Shown piece by piece: positions 12,761-26,223 of a stretch of DNA of 64,000 bases. Source of the stretch: Chrysoperla carnea (taxonomy: Eukaryota; Arthropoda; Insecta; Neuroptera; Chrysopidae). The position numbers and the translations under genes were made by a program. Below the pieces are notes generated by a model. It was not told where the DNA came from, did not search any database, and saw only the letters and a list, made by a program, of their open reading frames with translations. Location: contig NC_058340.1 in NCBI RefSeq assembly GCF_905475395.1, positions 65,264,181-65,328,180 of the forward strand, given 5' to 3'. The number at the start of each line of letters is the position of its first letter. The first letter of the stretch is position 1.

Positions 12761-15700
12761 CACGAACTAGTTATGGATCATTTTCCGTCCTTCCAAAACC
12801 TACTTTTCTGCGAAACAAGAATGAAACCTCATGAAGCCCATAGGAGATATCCATAAACCACGGCCACATAGGATGGAACTGAATCACGTATATTATGGAC
12901 GCTCTCTTGATCCAAAATTTTTAAATGCTTTTATTATATTGTAGTAACTACGATTTTTGTTTTCGAGTTTCGAGGTAACAAACAAAAACTTTCAATCAGA
13001 AAGTTAGAAAAACAAAATTTCTCTCAATGATAATAATCCTCTTTAGGGACACATGTATCATAGAATATACAGCACGGAGGAGAGTGAAGTATATAATTCG
13101 TCATAATTTGAAAACATTCGACAACTATATGTCGACCAACACCTATCAGCCTGGTGATGATGTCACATATCTTTTCGATATTTTTCAATTCCCAATATTC
13201 TCATATTTATAGGATTCAAATAATATTTAGTATACCGAAAAACTATATCAAATTTTAAGGATTCAGTCTCTGAAGTTATGTGAAGAAAATTCCATAAAAA
13301 TAGCGACGATTTCTTTTGAGTCCAATTGAAATTAAAACCATTTTCGAATGCAATTTTGACAGAAAATTTAAAAGTGAGGTCCATTTGATTAAGTGAATAG
13401 TTTTTGAGATATCGTATAAAACCGTATACGAAGGGTGATATTCCGAAGCGATGACAAATATCTCAGAAATTTTTCATTCCCTCATAAAACAAAATCAAAC
13501 GTATCTATGGAAAATTTATGTGGGCTATAAACAGCTCATTTGACGATTAGTTGAGTATGTTTGCGGCTTTGAAAGAAAGACTTTTCGTTCACCCAGAAAA
13601 TTTAAAAAAACAAGTCCCAAAATCGTATAATGGGGGACATATTCTAGAGCAAGTAATTAAGCCGATATCTTAAATACTTTTCGTTTCATCGAAAAGTAAG
13701 CAACTATTGTGTTTTTTACAAGTATCCAGTACTGCTGTGTTTTGATAAGAGTGTATCCCAAAGTGTACGAAAACAAAGCAGAGGAGGCAACGAAACAAAA
13801 AGAAAATACTATCATGCAAAATAGATATTTTTAAAGTTAATTGCTCAAAAAATGTTTCCGAAAAGTTCATATCATCAACGCCAAAAATCGAGAGCCAACC
13901 AAGGCACGTATGTAAAATATAAAGCCTTTAGAACACTCATGGCATGATACCCGCTTCATTCTTGACCGTATATTTTTTTTAATATTACGTTTGGAAACTG
14001 AAATAATAAAAATATTCTGCTTATATATAAATTCATTTCTCAGCATAGATAATAGATAGATACATCATACATCACTAGAAACCATAAATATTACGATAGC
14101 GAGTTTCTAGCTAGATATATTTGGTTATTTGCGGAGAAAATAAAGAAAATTTTGAGCATCATAAATTTTAAATAATAATAAAAATTTCCATCCTTTTATA
14201 CCTCTCCGCCCATATGATTTCGATAGAGACATGGGTATAGGGTATGGGTATGGAGGTTAGCGGGCCATGCTCGAGAGTCACGCCTCGAAGCAATGGTTCA
14301 GAGCACCTAGCCAAGTAGTTCGATAGAGACATATATGACAGACTTTCTTTCTATTGTCTATGCGTTAGCGTAAATTTCTTCTTATTCCCTTCTCATTTTC
14401 TAAGATGAAAATCAAACCAAACTGTTTTCTATTTCGAAATGTGTACAAGTGACAGTATTCGAATGTTCCACTTTAGGTTCTATCGATTTTGCTACGAAAA
14501 TTCAAGCTTGAAGGTTATTGCAATGATTCGAAAACTTGAGTAATTAAATTTATATACAAGGTGGTCCAAGTTGTGAGGGCAGAATTTTATCAGATGGTCG
14601 CTCACGTTAAAACAATGATAATTTAGCCTCACTTATAGCCGAGAAATCGTTCTCATAGATACAAAATGTTGAAATTTTGGAAAAAAAAGTATATTTTTCG
14701 AAATATAGCCAAAACGCTTTTCTGATTTTATCACAAATACAATAATGTTATGCTTGGGTCATTTTTGGGTCATCAGAACTTGTCCTTGTAAGGTAACTTT
14801 TAAATAAAATTTATTACTACAAAAGCCACTAGACCAAGTATTTATTTATCATTAAAATGGAACCATAAAATTTAACTTAGAAATGCTTCAGAAGCATTTT
14901 AACAAGCTTATAAATTATAACTTCCATAAATTCTAAGATATTATCTCCAAACTCAAAGACATTTAATTAATTTAAAATTTTATTTATGATTCACAAAATC
15001 GTTTTAAGAACAACAACAAAGTGAGTTGTTCAGTTGTTGTTGCAACGCTCATAGAAGCACTCACAAGCAATGAACTGAACAAATATACAAAATAAGAATC
15101 GTGAGTAGCAAAATAATACATTGTAGAATTAAAACAATAAAAAAAGCACCGTTTTGTTATAGAAAAGTAGTGCTGCCGCAAGAAGCGAAAACAAATTATA
15201 ATCCACAGAGATTAAACGTAAGGTTTATTCAGGTCCGGACTTACAGGAAACGGACAAGCGGGAATTTATACAAGGCTCGACTCAAAGTGCAAAACAAGGT
15301 AAACGGATTCGTCTAGCAAAGAATTGACCAGTCACGTACTTCAATCTTGGGTAGACGTATTTGTTAACCTTTCCTTGACTCTGAGATAGAGATTTTTAAC
15401 TCATAACAGCCGAATTTTTAAAATAAACAGGAGTAATATTGCACTTCCTGGCCAGACGTTTTAAAAACATGTTCAGAATTCATGTTCACAACGAAAACTT
15501 TGTGAATACAATTATTTTCGGGGATTTGGCGTGACACACGATTTGTCTGTTTTTCTCTTGATATAAAAACAACTTAGAAGAAAAATATCTCATAAAGTGT
15601 CAACCTGAAAAAACTACGTACATTATCAATGTCATCTTGCGACAACACTACAGACAAGTTAGAAGTAGGAACTGACTCAATATTCTATACAAAGTTGTTG

Positions 15701-15935
15701 GCGCTGTTCAATATTGGACAAATGCCAATCAAACATGCGGTCAGTATATAATTACTATACAACACTATGAAGTATGAGTTAACATTGTACTATAGCGAAA
15801 CACGAAGCGAAACGACATTAAATTAAAACAATAGAATTCATTTTTATAAATGTTGAAGAGTCATATAGGACAGTAAAATAAAGAGATAGAGAGATATTAT
15901 TTTAGACCTGTATCCAGTCCGGCAAATAGGTTTAT
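12760..15935. other. Gene-free AT-rich stretch
   Basis: No conserved domain or well-spliced exon was found on either strand. Near 14556 ACAAGGTGGTCCAAGTTGTG has the style of a mariner/MITE end, but no partner end was seen. Near 15010 there is a short AACAACAA/TTGTTGTT hairpin. Confidence 0.5.
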
Positions 15936-16130
15936 GTTAAGTTAGGTTAGAGTTGATGTCCTGGAGTAATACCGAAAAAGTGAGTTGACCTATCCTCGAC
16001 CACTTCATGAACCATTTAAAGCTGTTTAAGAATTCCAAGAGTGCTTTTACGTCAACGGACTTCAGATCGGAGAGCTGGGCAATGACAGAGAAAATGAGAT
16101 ATCGTTTCCTTTTCCTCCTCAATATGATAG
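15935..16130 (-). pseudogene. LINE 3' end with TTAGG-type tail, copy 1
   Basis: On the plus strand GTTAAGTTAGGTTAGAG begins the copy. The minus strand keeps the pieces after the knuckle region (for example SDLKSVDVKALLEFLNS). It is the same family as 48362-48721 and is heavily decayed. Confidence 0.65.
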
Positions 16131-16179
16131 CTCATGATGCACTGGTAGGGCCCAGTCGTATATCATTCCTTCCGCTTAG

Positions 16180-19070
16180 CTAATGTCTGTAATAGCCGTG
16201 ACGATTTTACTTGTAGTGACTCTTTAAAGCAAGGTAAGATTTTCCCAATGCCTACGATTGTTTTCTGATCATATCATTGTGATCTAGAACTGCGTAGAAT
16301 TCATTTAATTCAAAATTAATTAATAAAACATTGAATCATGATGAATCTTGGGGTAAAACGGATTAAAATCTAGCCAAAATCAGCGCAATGCGTATAAAAT
16401 TATTGGTCTCAAACTGTTAGGTGTAAGATAATTTCGACACTTTTATGTCAGGCCAGGCTTGATTCGATTCCAAGCTATGTCATTTGAATCAAAATGGAAG
16501 AGGTACAATGGGGAAATAAAAAAAGTGAAAGACTAATGAGAAAATAACTGGCAAAAGAGTCCAAAGCAAATTAATACGCGTAAGATACCAACAATTAACT
16601 CTGGGTATTTATATCCAGCCAAAATCAATCGAAATTCTGAATCGACCGAGCCTCAGATGATCTGTAGCGGTATAACTGATCCATTTTTATTTTTTTGGAA
16701 TTGATGACAAAGAGGAAAAGGCACCCTTGAGGCTGACCTTACAGCACAATGGTTAATTTGACATATTATAATTTTTAATTGTTTAATTGCGCTTCAATTG
16801 ATGTTTGAAGAAATCCCAAAATCTGAAATGAGTTGCGTCTATAACAGATTTGAATTAACCTACATTAGAGCCACAATCCATTTTTGAGACTTGATTCCGG
16901 TCTACTATTATGGATGGTATTGGAGATATGGCAGATATTTAATAAATGGTGTCGTAAAATAATTTAAATTATTTATAAATGTCAATTTTTGTTCATATAA
17001 TAAAATATTAGTATTAGTAGGACATTTTATTTGATAATTTATATTTGGGAAAAAATTTGCATAACATAGGAAAATAATATTGTATTTTATTATAGGTATT
17101 ATATATATGTTACAATATAATATATTATTTTATATCTTTTTAATATACTCATTGGTTTTAAGTACAGAATGTTCAAGGGATTAAAATATATATAATTACT
17201 GCATTCAAAACAGAAAAAAAACCAAGCTGGGTTTGAAATATAAATGACTGTATATACAAGGTCATAAAATCGCAACGGCAAACAAGGTTCAGGCATATTT
17301 TGGCATCAAAATACCCGCAAACTTAAGCAATCCTACATTTGAATAATGTAAAATGCAGAAGAAAATCGTTTAAGTAAGGCAGCTCTATTGGTCGATCCAA
17401 TGAATTTTTTATTTTTCCTTCAGTTATCAAAATTTATTTGTTTATTTACTTTTCTTAATTCATGCAGGATAAATATTCTTTTCTGTTCTGTTTTCCGCAG
17501 TACAAATATATAATTTCCCATTTCGGTCGTTAAATTTACTTTCAATCGCAATCAAATTACCATTTACCAGAAAGAGATAATGAAATAGTGTGTGTGACAT
17601 GTACGCGTTGTCTATTTCGCACTTGCTTGAGAAAAACACTCACTTGTTGCACATTATACTATTTCTTAATAGTAATAAACTTTTTTCATGGCATTACAAA
17701 CGAGAAAAGATAATAGGGTGAAATTTGATTATAAGAAAAAAAATTCAAAAGATGTTTTTGATTTCATTTTAACAATACCTACAATTTAAATTTCCGAGTA
17801 TCACATAAGCCATAAAGGACAATAAGGGCTATGATCATGTCGTTAAATCTACCATAAACTACTTTACGGTATTTGAAGAAATTTTCATCGAAATATATGG
17901 AATACCTTGGTATAACTAGACAAGGAATATTAGCTCGACCTGTGTGGAATTACGCAGTGCGGTATCCGTGGCTTAAAACAAATTAGTGAATAATTTACTT
18001 TTTCTTTATTTATAGGCAATTTTATTACAGATATGATACACAAATTACAAAATGAAATCTTAATATTATCTCACTAGTTTTTCCCAAGCGGTATATTTTT
18101 AGACCGTGAGTCTATTTTTCTTCAATATCCATGAAAATGAAGGGTGGAATTTGATAAAGGCATAAGGGAAGATATCCCGTAGGCAGAGAAAAACAGGCTA
18201 TAGAAATAATATATAAAATAACGGGAAGCTCTATTTCAATCGATCAAATTCGGAATTCCTAGTAATGAAAGCAACCAGGGAAGTAAAGACCAACTTTGTT
18301 ATCTAGGACCTAATTTTCTCTAGCTAGTAACTACTTTATAGCAATTGACTGTTTTTTAAACTCTGTAATAAATAATAAATGAACGAATTCGGCTATGAAT
18401 ATTATGAAAATCCTTGATTTTTTGCATATGACAGTACTAATTATTATGAATAATAATATATTATATAACTGGTAGGAAAATGACAAAGGGTTTAACATTT
18501 ATAATTTATTAAATATGAGAAAAATAATGAACTAATAAATTAAATTAAACCATAAATTAATTACGGTTTTTTAATACAATATATAATTTTCATTTTACAA
18601 AACTGTGGTTTCTATATTCAGTATTTTTTTTAAATAAAAAATTACACATTTTTTCTATTAAAAAAATATTTATATTTAACGAAGGAGTGAAAAATGTGGT
18701 AAAAGTAAATTTCTATGAATATTCTACGGGTGTTAAACCACAATATTTATCCAGATAGAAAAATTCTATAACATATTATAGTAAAAACCACTTATGATTC
18801 TAGAGGTGACCAATTTTCCACATATCTAACATAATCAAGTTCCTTTTTGTTCACAAAAACACCACATCGCCAGTTTAAAAATTATTTAACGAAAATCTAA
18901 TTCAAGCTCACGTTAAATTTATAGTTTTTAAGTCTGTATTTCGTTTTTCGGGAATCAAATAGGAAATATTTTGAAAGCCATGAATTTTCTAATTTTTTTG
19001 ACGTTTTTGTCTCCAAAATCCATGAAAATCATTTCTCAAGATCAATTTGGACCGAAAAAAAAAACAATAC
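16180..19070. other. Gene-free AT-rich stretch
   Basis: Nothing assignable. ATAATGTAAAATGCAGA at 17345 repeats text at about 744, suggesting another old dispersed repeat. Confidence 0.5.
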
Positions 19071-19075
19071 TCTAG

Positions 19076-19620
19076 TTCAAATTATACAGCAAATTTATTG
19101 TTTCAGATCTGGGATCTGGAATTCGAAAACTTAAAATGAGAAATATTTTGAAAATCATTATTCTTTTATAATTTTAAGTAGATTTTCTTAATTTGTGGGT
19201 CAACATAGCCCGGACACATCTTTTTTTTTAATAAGATTAGGTTAGGTTAGGTTATATTGGCTGTCCACGAAGGACACACTTAGGCTATAGAACCCAGTGA
19301 AACCATACATGTGTTTTACCACCTTTTCCGCTGATAATTTCATTTATTAGCTCCTCAATTACTTTCAGAGGCTGAGTTCACCTCCTTTATGCATATACCA
19401 TGCACTACACCAGCCCTTCTCAATTATTAATTAAATTAATTTTTGTTGTGACGGTGGAAATTTTGGATAGAAGAAAACCAAAAATGTAGTCCAAATTAAC
19501 AGCAAATTTGTTGTTTTTAAGATTATGTTTCAGATCTGTAATCTCAGATTAGAAAAACTAAACTTAGACAATTTTTAAGTGTCCAAATATCCCGGAAACA
19601 TAATTTTTAATAAAATTGGA
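19076..19620 (+). repeat. Duplicated block around the LINE end
   Basis: About 19076-19215 and 19490-19605 share ATTANACAGCAAATTTNTTG, GTTTCAGATCTG and CCCGGANACAT. They sit on either side of the LINE end at 19227-19400. Confidence 0.5.
19227..19400 (-). pseudogene. LINE 3' end with TTAGG-type tail, copy 2 (mostly 3'UTR)
   Basis: Plus strand GATTAGGTTAGGTTAGGTTA is followed by GGCTGTCCACGAAGGACACA and ACTTAGGCTATAGAACCCAG, which parallel 48379-48415 and 21726-21770. No coding piece remains. Confidence 0.65.
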
Positions 19621-21700
19621 CATCGCGCCATTTCCTCGATTTTTTTAAAGGTACAAATCTAATAATTATAAAACATATATTTTCTACTCTCCGGGCGGAA
19701 AGTGTTAGCTTCCGTCTCGTCACTGCTTTCCTCCTCCGTCGACCAGAAAAATAATATACACTCCACGAGACCAAGTAAAAAATGTCACAGATCTCATGTT
19801 CCGAAGCCGAGACTGGCAAATTTTACTTTTGCTACTTATGCTCCCTTGATATGTAATATACTAATTTTTATTGATAAAACAAAACGGTCACGCACTGCTC
19901 GATTTTAATTATCTAAATAATTTATTAAAATTAGATAAAAATCAAAATATCAGATAAGCTTTTTATTATTTGTTATGATAATTAATTTTTATGATCATTT
20001 AGATATTAACAAGATAATAAAATTAACTAAATTGTTTATCATTATAGTCATTAAGGGGGTTGAGAATGGTGGCAACAGTTTATGGGTATCGAATTACCTA
20101 CATAATAGTATAATATAAATTATTTTCAAATTATATTTATTAATGAAAATAGACAAACTAATGAAATAAACAATTCATGGTACAATAAACCTGCAAAACA
20201 TTATTTCATCTGATGATAAACAATTATGATTTGGAAAGATATTGAATTTCCTAGGATTCCGTAGAATGCAAGTAAAATTTACAAAATTTAAAAAACGCCC
20301 GACAAATTTGATTTATTCCTTGTAAACCGATTTTTGCAAACTTAGCTATAAAGTGATTTCAATCAATTCGGTTCGACTGTTTAGGGGCTACGATGCCACT
20401 GAGAAACACACAGACGCACAGATAAACACTTTAAACTTATAACATTCGTTCTTAAATCAATATCAAAGTGATGGTCAAGGACATCAGATGAGATGAAAAG
20501 GATACTTAGACAGTTATCAATTTTTGGGACAAATTTTTGGAAATATTTTAATTGAAATTGTAATATTTGAGTTGACTTTATTCTTTTGAATTATTGTTTT
20601 GAATTACCTAATTATTTTACCATTTCACTTTTCGAAATGAATTGAGCCAGGTTTATTTGACCATTCATTTCCATAGTAATTATTTATATGTTAAAACTAT
20701 ACCATGCCCTTTTCCAAACTGAATCGATTTTGAAGATCATCGCCAATTTTTTCGGGTACGGAAACCTAAGCTCGCACTTGCTCGCATAGTTAAGAACACT
20801 CTCATAAAAAGTTTCCGAATGTAAAAATTTCTAAGATCTTGATTCTAAGTGAAAATAAAACTATTTCTAAGATGTTCTAGAGAAAAAAATATATTTCATT
20901 TAAAAAAACGTACGTAGCAACAGATTTCAGAGAATATAAAGACCCTCAGTATATTGTAAAATATCTCGAAAATTCTACCATAAAACGGAAATCGATTTGT
21001 TGAAAAATCTGAAATGAATTCAACTCGAATCAACGAAACCCTTGATAACATTGCATACAGATTTCACACACTTATAAATAAAATTTTCAATTACAATAAA
21101 TATTATACAATATACATATAAATATTATTATACCCATTTTATATACTAAAGGTATTAATTCTGAAGTACATACTCGTTTCTCCTCAGTTTTGAATAGATA
21201 TAAGTATTCAAACAAAAAACGAAATATTAAAAAAAACAATCAAACCGTGATGAATACAGCCTGTTAAGCTCAGTTCACTAGCTTTTCGGTTATCTAAATT
21301 ATTCGGTTCATTGTTAAGTCTTTTGGATGAAGTAAATTAAATTAAATACTGTTGTGTTCATTGATCAGTTGAATATACCTGTAGTTAACAACACGTAAAA
21401 TTGTTTTATTTTGCAAAATTATGTCTGCCACTAATGCCCACCATATTGTTGTTATTTAGCTTTCGATATTTCGAAAACCGAGGCAGATATCGAAAAATTG
21501 TATTCTTATTTTTCGTCTACACTAATGAAATTATATCAAAATTCATCATCAAAGTTGAAATTAAGGTACAAATAATTTCAACCCTAAATCTAAAATTGCC
21601 TTGGTGCTTGTACTACCTTAAGTACCAACTTGTACTAACTCAATTTTTTACAGAATGCAAAAATGTACGCCACCAAATTAGCAATGAGTAACAAACAATG
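19620..21700. other. Gene-free AT-rich stretch
   Basis: Open frames here are short and of chance type. No domain, repeat pair or RNA gene was recognised. Confidence 0.5.
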
Positions 21701-21707
21701 TTAGAGT

Positions 21708-22060
21708 AGGTTAGGTTAGGTTAGAGAGGCTATACTGGGGTGGGAAAAACTTAGACCATAGGGTCCGTTGTAATACCGAAACAGAGTTGGTTCATCCCCG
21801 GTCACTACTCCATGAACCATTTATAGCTGTTTAAGAACAGCAGTTTGACGTCGACGGACTTTAGGTCAGAGGGGTCATCAAAGAGAGGCTGGCTCAAGTA
21901 AGTTCAACTTCTCATGGCAAGAGCTGGGCAGTGACAAAGAAGATGAGACATTGTCTCTTTTTCCTCACTACTGTGACAGCTCCAGCAGTAGTCGTGATAC
22001 ACTTCCAGGCCCATGATGGTGACTACGTGTTAGGCGAAGTACGTATTTATATAATACAAA
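21708..22060 (-). pseudogene. LINE 3' end with TTAGG-type tail, copy 3
   Basis: The minus strand encodes VYHDYCWSCHSSEEKETMSH followed by LLCHCPALAM, the same knuckle as in 48437-48721, then a stop and a 3'UTR ending CTAACCTAACCTAACC. The frame is broken soon after the knuckle. Confidence 0.75.
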
Positions 22061-22685
22061 AATTGACCTGGAAAAATGGGGCAAAAATCGAAATTTATTT
22101 AAGACAAGAGTGTTTTAATGAGTGCTTCACTTAAGATTACTTTTAAGAGGATACTCCGCTTGAATGAGGATAAAAAAAATGAGGAGAAATTTTCGAGGTG
22201 AATATGTAAATTTTCTATCAGAATGTTGAAAAACTATAGTGTGTAGTATACCTACACAGTTATTTATCCTAAGTACTTTTCGAATATTACTTCTATTCTA
22301 GTGTTATTCAGAAAACTGAAGTACTTATAACTATATAGAATTGCTCTACTGTTTTATCATGCATCAAATTGTATTCAAGTATCAAACGTTAGGTTTTTTT
22401 TCTACCCATTGTGTTTAATGTAATAAATTAATATTCCTATAATTCCTTCTTTTCTCGAACTCTTCTGTAGATACAATGTAGAATTATTAAGAAAACGTAA
22501 TTAAAGATTTACTAAGAAAAGTAATTGTTTCCATTTCTAGAATGAGTTACTGTCATACCCCTAGGCAAAGAATGTTTATCTTAGCTGGAAGCACCAGTCT
22601 TATCCGTTTCTTGGCTTTTCTTAGGAATTCAATCAAGTTGAAATAATTATTTTGTATAACATTATTTTGTATTTAATAAACAACA
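22060..22685. other. Gene-free stretch
   Basis: AT-rich, no repeat partner and no gene seen. Confidence 0.5.
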
Positions 22686-23338
22686 AGTTAAAACAAACAA
22701 TTGACTTAGTTAATTGTTGAAATACCCTGTATAGAAATTGTTGAATGTCAATGCTGGCAATATTTTTAATAAATTAGAAGTGTTAAAAAACCAACACAAT
22801 TATGACGACCTTTCGGGCTTTCGGGCTTTCGGCCAGGAGAATCTTTCACAAGACCACTAGTTGAAGCTACATGCAAATTTTCAACTGCTTATTTTTTATA
22901 GTTTTCGAGAAAAAGGTCACTAAAGTTTTAATTTTTTAATCAGTTGCGCCCTCTCGGGTAAACAGCGATGTTTACGAAAAAGTGTTTCAAAGAAAAGTGG
23001 ATTTTTTTATAAGGAACATTTTTTACATTTAAACTTTTGTTCTATCTCTAACGGTTTACAAGAACTTGACCATATATTACTCATTTACGAACTCAAAATC
23101 ACTTTTTACGTCCTGAGCACGCTATAAAAGTTTCAGCTAGATATCTCTTTTTATTTTTGAGTTATTGTATTTACAGGCAGACAGACAGACAGACGGACAA
23201 CCGGAAATGGAGTACTTAGGTGATTTTATGGACACCTACATCAAAATTTTGTTCGTAGTATCAATATTTTTAAACATACAAACTTGGGACTAAACTTAGT
23301 ATACCTTGATATATATTTCATGTATACAAGGTATAAAA
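22685..23338 (+). repeat. Dispersed repeat family P, copy C
   Basis: Best-kept copy. It has TTGACTTAGTTAATTGTTG, GAGTTATTGTATTTACAGGC and a GACA microsatellite near 23175-23195, and ends TATACAAGGTATAAAA. It also contains AAATCACTTTTTACGTCCTG, which copy B has in shorter form. Confidence 0.8.
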
Positions 23339-23339
23339 T

Positions 23340-24530
23340 TCTAAAATTTCTCTTAAAACGTAAAATAGTGATTTTTGACGTCCATCCCTTAATAATTTTG
23401 CTAGATAAACTTGACCCATTTCTAATCAGAGAAAAAAAATTTTCTATAACTTTTTGTAAGAAAAAACAAATCGTGTACTAAATCGCCTGTACTAATTTTA
23501 AATTTCAATTACAAATAAATTTAGTTCAATAAAATATTACCTCACACCGAACTAAAAATACATGTTTTGAAAATAAAATCAAAAATAATAATAATTAAAT
23601 GTTTTAAATCAACAAATCACACAACAGCTCAGCTACCAAAAAAAAAACGCACTTAAACAATAAATATTTTTAAATTATCAAGGATTTTTTTTGGCTAAAC
23701 ACTCTAAATTTAAACTCAAAACAAAATTTTCAACTTACCAGATAATCATCATATAAAAAAACAAACTAAACAAAAAAAATTTCACCTCAAAACTGTATAT
23801 CACTATGAAACATCACAGAAAACACCAAAACAAAGAAACAATAATTTTTTGGAGGGGTAAATAACCCCGTTTTTCTATATTGTTGTCGTTTAATTTACAC
23901 CCTTGGAATGTCTTCGAAATTTAGTAAATTAGTGTGTCTTCCAATAATAAACACGCAATTACTAATATGTCAAATCGATAATTCTTATCAATATTTCATA
24001 AACCAATTTTCTACTATTTGGTAATCACATTCAAATTAACCCAATTCGAAACTGCTCGAAAAAATTAAAAAATATTAAAAAATTCAATTACCGAAGAAAT
24101 TCTTTTTTTGGGACAGAATAAACATTGTTATTAAAAAAATGCCACTTTCGATATTGGTCACTAACTGGTATAAAATACTCACCTATACATAGAGATTATT
24201 GTTAGGTTTTATAAACAAGTCGTCGCGACGTCGTTTACTCTCACAAGAAAGAAAATCAGTTGTTATGCATAATGAAGAATATAGTATGTGGCGCCTGCGT
24301 TCTTTTTTTGTATTGTTTGTGTGTGCACAAAGTGTGTATATTTATAATTTGGTTTGTAACATTGGTTATATATTAAATCGGTAAATTTTCATTCGTAAGG
24401 TAGAAATGAGAATCTTAAATTAGAATTCTTTAGAGAGTATGACATAATTTTATTAATGTAGGTAAAAATCGTATAAAAAGAAATTTTTATCAAAAAGTAT
24501 GTGTACTAAAATAAGCACTGTCTCATGTGG
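23340..24530. other. Gene-free AT-rich stretch
   Basis: Very A-rich 23600-23850. Around 24210-24310 is a GC-richer patch (GTCGTCGCGACGTCG) that could be a relic promoter or element piece. No gene supported. Confidence 0.45.
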
Positions 24531-25208
24531 TTAGGCAATTGGTATTACATTTTTGTCAAATGTTTGCTTCATTTGTAATAACTATGAGAAATGCTTCTTT
24601 ATTGTTACAATTTAGAAATTTAATTTCTAGCAGTTTCTTCGAGTTAATCCGTCAGCCACTAGCGTTATGAGCATTTTGGTGGTGCTCGATTTAAAACGTA
24701 AATAGCTTTTATTTTTAAAATGGTAAATGTGATGAAACTTTTTCTATCTTCATATACTATTATCTATTTTCGAATTATGATTTTTTCAGATTTTTTTCAA
24801 CCTATCTATAGTATTCAAAAATATTTTTTTTAAAGTCCTTCAGATATTGTGAGAATTTCTCTCATTACGAGAGTAAAAGTATAAGCAAAAAAATATTGAC
24901 TTCAGAAATTTTCGGGTCTCTTCGTGTGCTTTCGGTAGTTTAATAAAAGTCGTACTTAGTAAAAAAACTTTAAATATGCCGAAATAAGTTAAAATGAATT
25001 TAATTATGCGAGTGCTATCGATCGTGCGATTGACACGAGTGCCAACGATTTAAATACCCTAACTACCGGACAAAATACTCATTAACTAGACCTGATAATG
25101 TCGAGTTTTGACCGGTAATATATTTTACTATCGAAATTTAACTTCAAAATTACAAAATTATGTTCAAAACTTATTAAATAAATCTATCTTTTAAAATAAG
25201 TATGTGGT

Positions 25209-25324
25209 AATTTTAATTTACTTATAAACGAGGAACCAACGGAATACAAAATGAGTTAATCAAAAAATATGTTTTCGGAAAGAAATGGACTTTATTTTGG
25301 TAGGCAATTTGTATTACACACTTG
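25209..25324 (+). repeat. 116-bp direct repeat, left copy
   Basis: Begins AATTTTAATTTACTTATAAA and ends TTGTATTACACACTTG. The right copy at 25882-25997 has the same length with about five mismatches and no indel (exact offset 673). The two flank a gene-like unit. Confidence 0.9.
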
Positions 25325-25403
25325 ATGGTATCGATACTCCAAAGCCAACAACTACAACAAAAGTAAAAACCCGTCCCGGATGAGGCGGTGACGGTCGAGG
25401 TGA

Positions 25404-25789
25404 TATAAAAAGCATGTTACTAAAAGAAAACAGTATAGTCAACAACTATAGTTTAAAGAATAGTGACAAATAAAGAAGCAACAAAATGGCAGATGAACCA
25501 CCAACAAAAAAACAAAAATCTACTCATGAAGAAAACAACGAGCGAAGTGAATCTCTACTGGAACTAACGATTGACAGAGTGGACACACCAGAACTAGATG
25601 GTATGTTTCGAGTTTTTCTATGTTGGTATTTTCCAACTTGTTTTGGAGTTGTATTTCAAAGTCCAAGTGATTTCCAGAACTTTTGGACGAAATCCCTAAC
25701 AACTTTGAAAAAACGCCGGAACATCAAATCAAACGAATTATAACGAAAACAATACAAGTTTTCAACAATGTATGGACGAATCTAGAGTA
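25404..25789 (+). CDS. Small intron-containing ORF of unknown function between direct repeats
   Basis: A compact gene-like unit. TATAAAA at 25405 is followed about 30 bp later by a possible start site. The ATG is at 25486, and exon 1 runs to 25599. A 73-75-bp intron (GTATGT ... TTTCCAG) ends near 25677, and exon 2 runs to a TAA near 25789. An AATAAA at about 25835 could end the transcript. The protein (about 76 aa) opens MADEPPTKKQKST, a likely nuclear-import patch, and continues with acidic, Leu-rich helix-like sequence. Past the TAA the same frame stays open for about 32 more codons, so the stop may be recent. I do not recognise the family. It may be the first gene of a transposon or virus-derived element, or a captured host gene piece. 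Confidence 0.4.
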
Positions 25790-25881
25790 AAAGGAAACTG
25801 CGAATGGATGCTGCACCGAATACTTCGATGCAGAAATAAATGAGAAATTAGTGGTAAAACCATTGATGTTGTATACCAACC

Positions 25882-25997
25882 AATTTTAATTTACTTATAA
25901 ACGAGGAACCAACGGAATACAAAATGAGTTAATCAAAAAATATGTTTTCGGAAAAAAATGCACCTTATTTTGTTAGGCAATTTGTATTACACACTTG
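25882..25997 (+). repeat. 116-bp direct repeat, right copy
   Basis: Same length as 25209-25324 with about five mismatches. The pair could be short LTRs (TRIM-like) or a tandem duplication that carried the interior. Clear TG...CA ends and a polypurine tract were not seen; a TGG does follow the left copy, as a primer-binding site would. Confidence 0.9.
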
Positions 25998-26223
25998 CAA
26001 ATTGTTGGTAGGCAAATACCAACCAAATAAAAAAAAGTATGCTAAAAAACACCTTCTTTATGCTATTTGCATTACACTCTTGTAAAATGTTTGCGCTATT
26101 CATATTATTTTTGAAAACTCACAGAAAGTTTATTGTGTCTATTTACCAATAAATAAATGTAAGCTAATTTTATTCATTTTTTATCAATGTTACTGGGTGA
26201 AAAATGTATATTTTATTTCAATG

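Larger units (their letters stand above)
24533..26140 (+). repeat. Composite repeat region with a recurring GGCAATTNGTATTACA motif
   Basis: The motif AGGCAATT-GTATTACA followed by a TTG occurs four times in the same direction: about 24533, 25302, 25975 and, diverged, 26062. The first and last are also followed by AAATGTTTGC. This suggests one larger element in which the 116-bp repeats and the small ORF are nested. The rest of the stretch is AT-rich with no further genes. Confidence 0.5.

Noticed and set aside
14556..14640. ACAAGGTGGTCCAAGTTGTG as a mariner-type element start
   Set aside because: No matching inverse end or TA duplication found within 2 kb.
24199..24384. 61-codon frame with an Arg/Ser-rich start near a GC-rich patch
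   Set aside because: No splice partners, no recognisable family and no TATA or poly(A) in a gene-like arrangement.
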